A DNA stretch of 64,000 nt from the NCBI GenBank assembly GCA_965214485.1, contig CBDCBW010000009.1:310001-374000 (forward strand), in the 5' to 3' direction. Source of the DNA: JANQRZ01 sp965214485. GTDB lineage: Bacteria; Bacteroidota; Rhodothermia; Rhodothermales; JANQRZ01. The notes beneath the pieces were generated by a model that searched no databases, had not been told where the DNA came from, and saw nothing but the letters and a program-made list of their open reading frames with translations. Numbering within the stretch: the first letter of the stretch is position 1; every line of letters starts with the position of its first letter. Shown here piece after piece: positions 60,813 through 64,000 of this stretch. Position numbers and translations under genes: made by a program.

Positions 60813-62273
60813 GTGCCCTCCCACACCCCGCCCCTGCCTGTGGGGACGCCGCCGAGGCCCCGGCTCCGGGGCGGCGTCCTCGTCGGTGCCCTGCTGTGCC
60901 TCGCGCTGGCCGGGTGCCGGAAGCCGGGCGGCGGGGCCCGGCTCGCCGCCAGCGTGGTCCAGCCCCCGGCGGCGTTCGCGTGGTCCGGGGCCCTCACGCC
61001 GACCTCGGTCCGCGTCGTGGCCGGGCTGAAGGGGCCGAGCGACAGCGCCTGGGTGCGCCTCGACCCCGGGCCGGACGCGCTGCCTTCGGCCACCTCCGCC
61101 GCCTTCGAGATCGTGCCGGGCGGGGCGGTCGTCACGGCCGAGATCGGCGGCCTGACGCCCGGCACCGAGTACGCGTACGCCTTCGAGGCGGAGGGGCGGA
61201 CGCTGCAGGCCGGGTCGTTCCGGACGCCGGAGGACGGGCCGTTCTCGTTCGAGGTGGCGGTCTCCGGCTGCGCGGTCACGGGCTCCAACAGCCCCGTCTT
61301 CGACGCGGTCCGCGCGCGCCGTCCACTCTTCTTCCTCCACCTCGGGGACATGCACTACCTCGACATCGGGCTGGGCCACCCGGACCTGTTCCGCCGGGCC
61401 TATGGCCGCGTCCTGCGCTCGCCCCGGCAGGCCGCGCTCTACGCCGACACGCCGCTCGCCTACGTCTGGGACGACCACGACTTCGGCCCGAACGACAGCG
61501 ACCGGACGGCCCCGGGCCGCGACGCCGTGCAGCAGGTCTACCGCGAGCTCGTCCCGCACTATCCCCTCCCCGCCGCCGGCCCGGTCTACCAGGCGTTCAC
61601 CGTGGGCCGCGTCCGCTTCATCCTGACCGACCTCCGCTCGATGCGCGACCCGCGCGGGCTCGGGGGCGCGCGCACGATGATGGGCGCGGAGCAAAAGGCG
61701 TGGTTCAAGCGCGAGTTGCTCGCCGCCTCGCGCCGCTACCCGCTCACCGTGTGGGGCAGCACGGTCCCGTGGATCGGCCCCCCGTCCCCAGCGGCGGACC
61801 ATTGGGGCGGCTTCCCCGAGGAGCGCCGCGAGATCGCCGACTTCATCGCCGACAACGCCGTCGGGGGCCTGGTCATCGTGGCGGGCGACGCGCACATGGT
61901 GGCGATGGACGACGGCTCGAACAGCGACTACGCCAGCCGAGGCGGAGCCCCGATCCCCGTCATCCAGGCCGCCGCGCTCGACCAAACCGGCTCCGTCAAA
62001 GGCGGTCCCTACAGCGAGGGCGCGTATCCCGTCCCCTCGACCTTCCCGCCGCACCCCGGCCAGTGGGTGTCGATGGAGGTCGCCGACGACGGCGGGCCGG
62101 AGGTCTGCGCGACGTGGACCGGCTACCGCACCGGCTCGGCCGTCACGGAGGAGCTGGTGCGCTGGAGCCGCTGCTTCGCCGCGCCGCCCCCCGTCCCCGA
62201 CCTGCTCGCCGATTCGACGACGCTGCCTCTCCGTGGGCTGCCGTCGATCCGCGTAGCGCTCGGCACGCCGTGA
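60813..62273 (+). CDS. PhoD-like metallophosphatase 2, lipoprotein
   Basis: 486 residues from the GTG at 60813. The lipobox L-A-L-A-G-C is at about residue 34. The same domain order as its neighbour follows: W-S-G-A-L-T-P-T-S-V-R-V-V, F-L-H-L-G-D-M-H-Y, Y-V-W-D-D-H-D-F-G-P-N-D-S-D and V-A-G-D-A-H-M-V-A-M-D-D-G. Paralogue 1 is soluble and paralogue 2 membrane-anchored, suggesting division of place. The genes are 55 bp apart on the same strand. Confidence 0.9.
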   Translation: MPSHTPPLPVGTPPRPRLRGGVLVGALLCLALAGCRKPGGGARLAASVVQPPAAFAWSGALTPTSVRVVAGLKGPSDSAWVRLDPGPDALPSATSAAFEIVPGGAVVTAEIGGLTPGTEYAYAFEAEGRTLQAGSFRTPEDGPFSFEVAVSGCAVTGSNSPVFDAVRARRPLFFLHLGDMHYLDIGLGHPDLFRRAYGRVLRSPRQAALYADTPLAYVWDDHDFGPNDSDRTAPGRDAVQQVYRELVPHYPLPAAGPVYQAFTVGRVRFILTDLRSMRDPRGLGGARTMMGAEQKAWFKRELLAASRRYPLTVWGSTVPWIGPPSPAADHWGGFPEERREIADFIADNAVGGLVIVAGDAHMVAMDDGSNSDYASRGGAPIPVIQAAALDQTGSVKGGPYSEGAYPVPSTFPPHPGQWVSMEVADDGGPEVCATWTGYRTGSAVTEELVRWSRCFAAPPPVPDLLADSTTLPLRGLPSIRVALGTP

Positions 62274-62437
62274 GGCGAAGCGGCCGGCGGGGCACGGCAG
62301 GTGGCGCGCGGTCACGTTGGGGCCTCCACGTTGGGGCCTCCACCTCGCGCCGAAAGGGCGGCTGAGCCGGGGCTGAATGCCGCGATCCTTCACGGTCTGC
62401 CTGGCGATGGTGGCCTAGATTCCGGTCCCTACACAGA

Positions 62438-62473
62438 CGCGGACCCCGAGCGGCGGGGCCGCGTTGCTTTTTA
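62438..62473 (+). terminator. Possible terminator between PhoD-2 and tig
   Basis: CGCGGACCCC and GGGGCCGCG pair with one bulge and are followed by TTGCTTTTT. It lies only 20 bp before the tig start, so a tig promoter would have to overlap it. Two 14-bp repeats (CACGTTGGGGCCTC at 62313-62340) are in the same gap. Confidence 0.45.
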
Positions 62474-62493
62474 TCCGCCAACCGCCTGCCGCC

Positions 62494-63810
62494 ATGGACG
62501 TCACCATCACTGAGCGCTCGCCCGTCGACTTCGACCTCGACATCCGCGCGACGAGCGAAGAGCTCGAGCCGCGCTTCACGAAGGCCCTCAAGGCGCAGCG
62601 CAAACAGATGAACCTCAAGGGCTTCCGCCCGGGCCACGTCCCGCTCTCGCTCGCCCGGAAGATGCACGGCGACGAGATCGCCGCCCGCCTCGCCGAGGAG
62701 GTCATCGGCGAGGCCTACCGCGACGAGGTGGCCGACGACCCCGAGCGCGACGTGCTCGGGCAGCCGCTCCTCGCCGAGCTCGACTACGCCCCCGGCGAGG
62801 ACCTCCACGCCGTCGTCCGCTTCGGCGTGCGCCCCGAGGTCGAGATCGCCGACGTGTCCGGCGTCCAGGTCTCCCGCCTCGTCCGCCCGATCACCGACGA
62901 GGACATCGAGGACGAAATCCGCCGCCGCCTCCGCCGCCAGGCCGACCTCGCCCCGACCGACGAGGCCGCGACCGAGAACGACGTCGTCGTCGTCGACCTG
63001 CAGCGGCTCGACGAGGAGACCGGCACCGCCATCATCGGCGAGCGGCAGGAGGGCCAGGAGGTGGAGCTCGACGACGAGCGCCTCTACCCCGAGATGCGCG
63101 ACGGCCTCGTCGGCAAAAAGGCCGGCGACTCGTTCAGGCTCGACCTGCCGAGCCGGGAAGAGGGCGAGACCGACCGCTTCCTCGTCGCCGTGCGGGAGGT
63201 CAAGGCGCGCGAGCTGCCCGAGCTCAGCGAGGCGTTCGTCAAGGAGCAAACCGCCGACAAGGTCGAGACGATCGCGGGCTTCCGCGACCTGATCCGCGGC
63301 GAGATGGAGCAGGCGTGGCACCGCATGTCGAGCGAGATGATGCGCGAGGCCATGGTCCGCGCCCTCCTCGACGCCCACGCCTTCGCGGTGCCCGAGACGC
63401 TCGTCGAAGGCGTGCTGAACCAGATGACGGACGAGGTCGCCGAGCAGAACGACGGCGGCCTGCCACCCGGCTTCGACTACGCCGCCTTCCGCGAGGGCAA
63501 CCGCGAGAGCGCCGAGGCGCAGGTCCGGTGGATGCTCCTCCGGGACCGGCTCACCGAGGAGGAAAACCTCGAGCTGACGGAAGAGGACTTCGAGGCCGAG
63601 TTCGAGCGCATGGCCGCCGGCGGGCCGTTCGACACCGACACGCTGAAGCAGTTCATCGCGCAGCAGCCGCAGCTCCTCGAAGGCATCCAGCAGCGCATCG
63701 CCACCGACAAGCTGTTCCGGGCGCTCGAAGGCCGGTTCGAGGTCGTCGAGAAAACCCAGGAGGAGCTCGAGGCCGAGCACGCGGCGGAAGCCGAGGCTGA
63801 AGAAGCCTAG
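62494..63810 (+). CDS. tig: Trigger factor
   Basis: 438 residues, the ribosome-bound folding chaperone. The ribosome-binding signature F-R-P-G-H-V-P (G-F-R-x-G-x-x-P) is at about 42-49. A PPIase-like middle domain (~150-235) has K-K-A-G-D-S-F and is degenerate, as is common in this phylum. A long helical C-terminal domain ends in an acidic tail. The ATG at 62494 is chosen over one ten codons earlier because V-T-I-T-E at the start matches the family. It normally precedes clpP, which would be beyond 64000; no such gene begins before the window end. Confidence 0.93.
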   Translation: MDVTITERSPVDFDLDIRATSEELEPRFTKALKAQRKQMNLKGFRPGHVPLSLARKMHGDEIAARLAEEVIGEAYRDEVADDPERDVLGQPLLAELDYAPGEDLHAVVRFGVRPEVEIADVSGVQVSRLVRPITDEDIEDEIRRRLRRQADLAPTDEAATENDVVVVDLQRLDEETGTAIIGERQEGQEVELDDERLYPEMRDGLVGKKAGDSFRLDLPSREEGETDRFLVAVREVKARELPELSEAFVKEQTADKVETIAGFRDLIRGEMEQAWHRMSSEMMREAMVRALLDAHAFAVPETLVEGVLNQMTDEVAEQNDGGLPPGFDYAAFREGNRESAEAQVRWMLLRDRLTEEENLELTEEDFEAEFERMAAGGPFDTDTLKQFIAQQPQLLEGIQQRIATDKLFRALEGRFEVVEKTQEELEAEHAAEAEAEEA

Positions 63811-64000
63811 CCCGTCGGACGATAGCTTGCTTGCCCCCCGCGCCCCGGTCCATCGCGGCCGCTCGAGGGGACCGGAGACGCCGTCCTCCTCGCCGGGGGG
63901 GCAGCCGCCTGAGCCGGGAGCGCAGGCGACGCCGGGGCGGCGCGACCGGCGGGGGGTAGGAACCCAGTTTGCCGCCCTCCGGTATTCCGGCTCGCTTCAC
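63811..64000. other. Intergenic end of window
   Basis: 190 bp of very GC-rich DNA with no feature I can support. It probably contains the promoter region or leader of a downstream gene outside the window. Confidence 0.4.

Noticed and set aside
63653..64000. 115-codon minus-strand frame at the window end
   Set aside because: It overlaps the end of trigger factor antisense and has no supporting features.

Overview
The window is one continuous stretch of very GC-rich, densely coded bacterial chromosome. Nothing in it is viral or plasmid-borne. Several signs point to the Rhodothermota/Rhodothermales side of the Bacteroidota-Chlorobiota group (relatives of Salinibacter, Rubricoccus and Rubrivirga): secreted proteins that end in a type IX secretion (T9SS) type-A sorting domain finishing in -VR; a SUF-type iron-sulfur operon with a DUF59 gene; PBP2/RodA; a trigger factor; and no visible Shine-Dalgarno pattern. 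The placement is inferred from gene content. No rRNA, tRNA, CRISPR array, transposase or integrase was seen.

Layout. 0.2-10.4 kb (mostly minus): membrane permease, mltG, tsaD, DoxX (+), an orphan T9SS domain, a CPBP protease, pyrD, and a large protease/propeller/barrel protein. 10.9-14.1 kb (+): mrdA-rodA. 14.1-16.1 kb (-): two exported proteins. 16.6-19.8 kb (+): argS, a compact prephenate-dehydratase-like gene, a TPM protein. 19.9-26.0 kb (-): VOC protein and the suf cluster sufBCD-DUF59-sufS, with a divergent HesB/IscA gene (+). 26.5-27.2 kb: a PIN toxin cassette followed by a second copy of the HesB 3' end. 27.3-32.1 kb: two T9SS cargo genes, one frameshifted. 32.1-35.3 kb (-): a complete partner-switching module (SpoIIE-type phosphatase, STAS antagonist, RsbW-like kinase). 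35.5-40.8 kb (+): a repeat-containing exported protein, prmA, ppx/gppA, mrp, nifU-C. 40.8-45.5 kb (-): DUF2461, Ser/Thr kinase-TPR, M20 peptidase. 45.6-50.7 kb (+): S45 acylase-like T9SS cargo, Uma2 nuclease, PQQ-dehydrogenase-like T9SS cargo. 50.7-53.8 kb (-): truncated flavin reductase, unknown protein, DUF192 lipoprotein, hemW. 53.9-55.7 kb (+): nurA and a HAS-barrel gene. 55.7-57.8 kb: a small accessory island with a broken TIR gene and two toxin-antitoxin pairs. 58-64 kb: outer-membrane protein, two short genes, two PhoD-like phosphatases, tig.

How the genes fit together. Iron-sulfur assembly dominates the housekeeping content: SufBCDS, DUF59, HesB, Mrp and the NifU C-terminal domain, with HemW as a likely client. 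Cell-wall growth is represented by MltG, PBP2 and RodA. Exported T9SS cargo is scattered through the window.

The most interesting structure is that toxin-antitoxin cassettes sit directly behind housekeeping genes at two unrelated places, hesB and the HAS-barrel gene. At both, the last 60-90 bp of the host gene, stop codon included, is repeated behind the cassette. At the second locus there are three copies bounding two cassettes. No recombinase is present. The window also carries at least five families of short palindromic or tandem intergenic elements. Some of these have reshaped gene ends: the pyrD start, the flavin-reductase C terminus, the mltG and SpoIIE stop regions, and one signal peptide.
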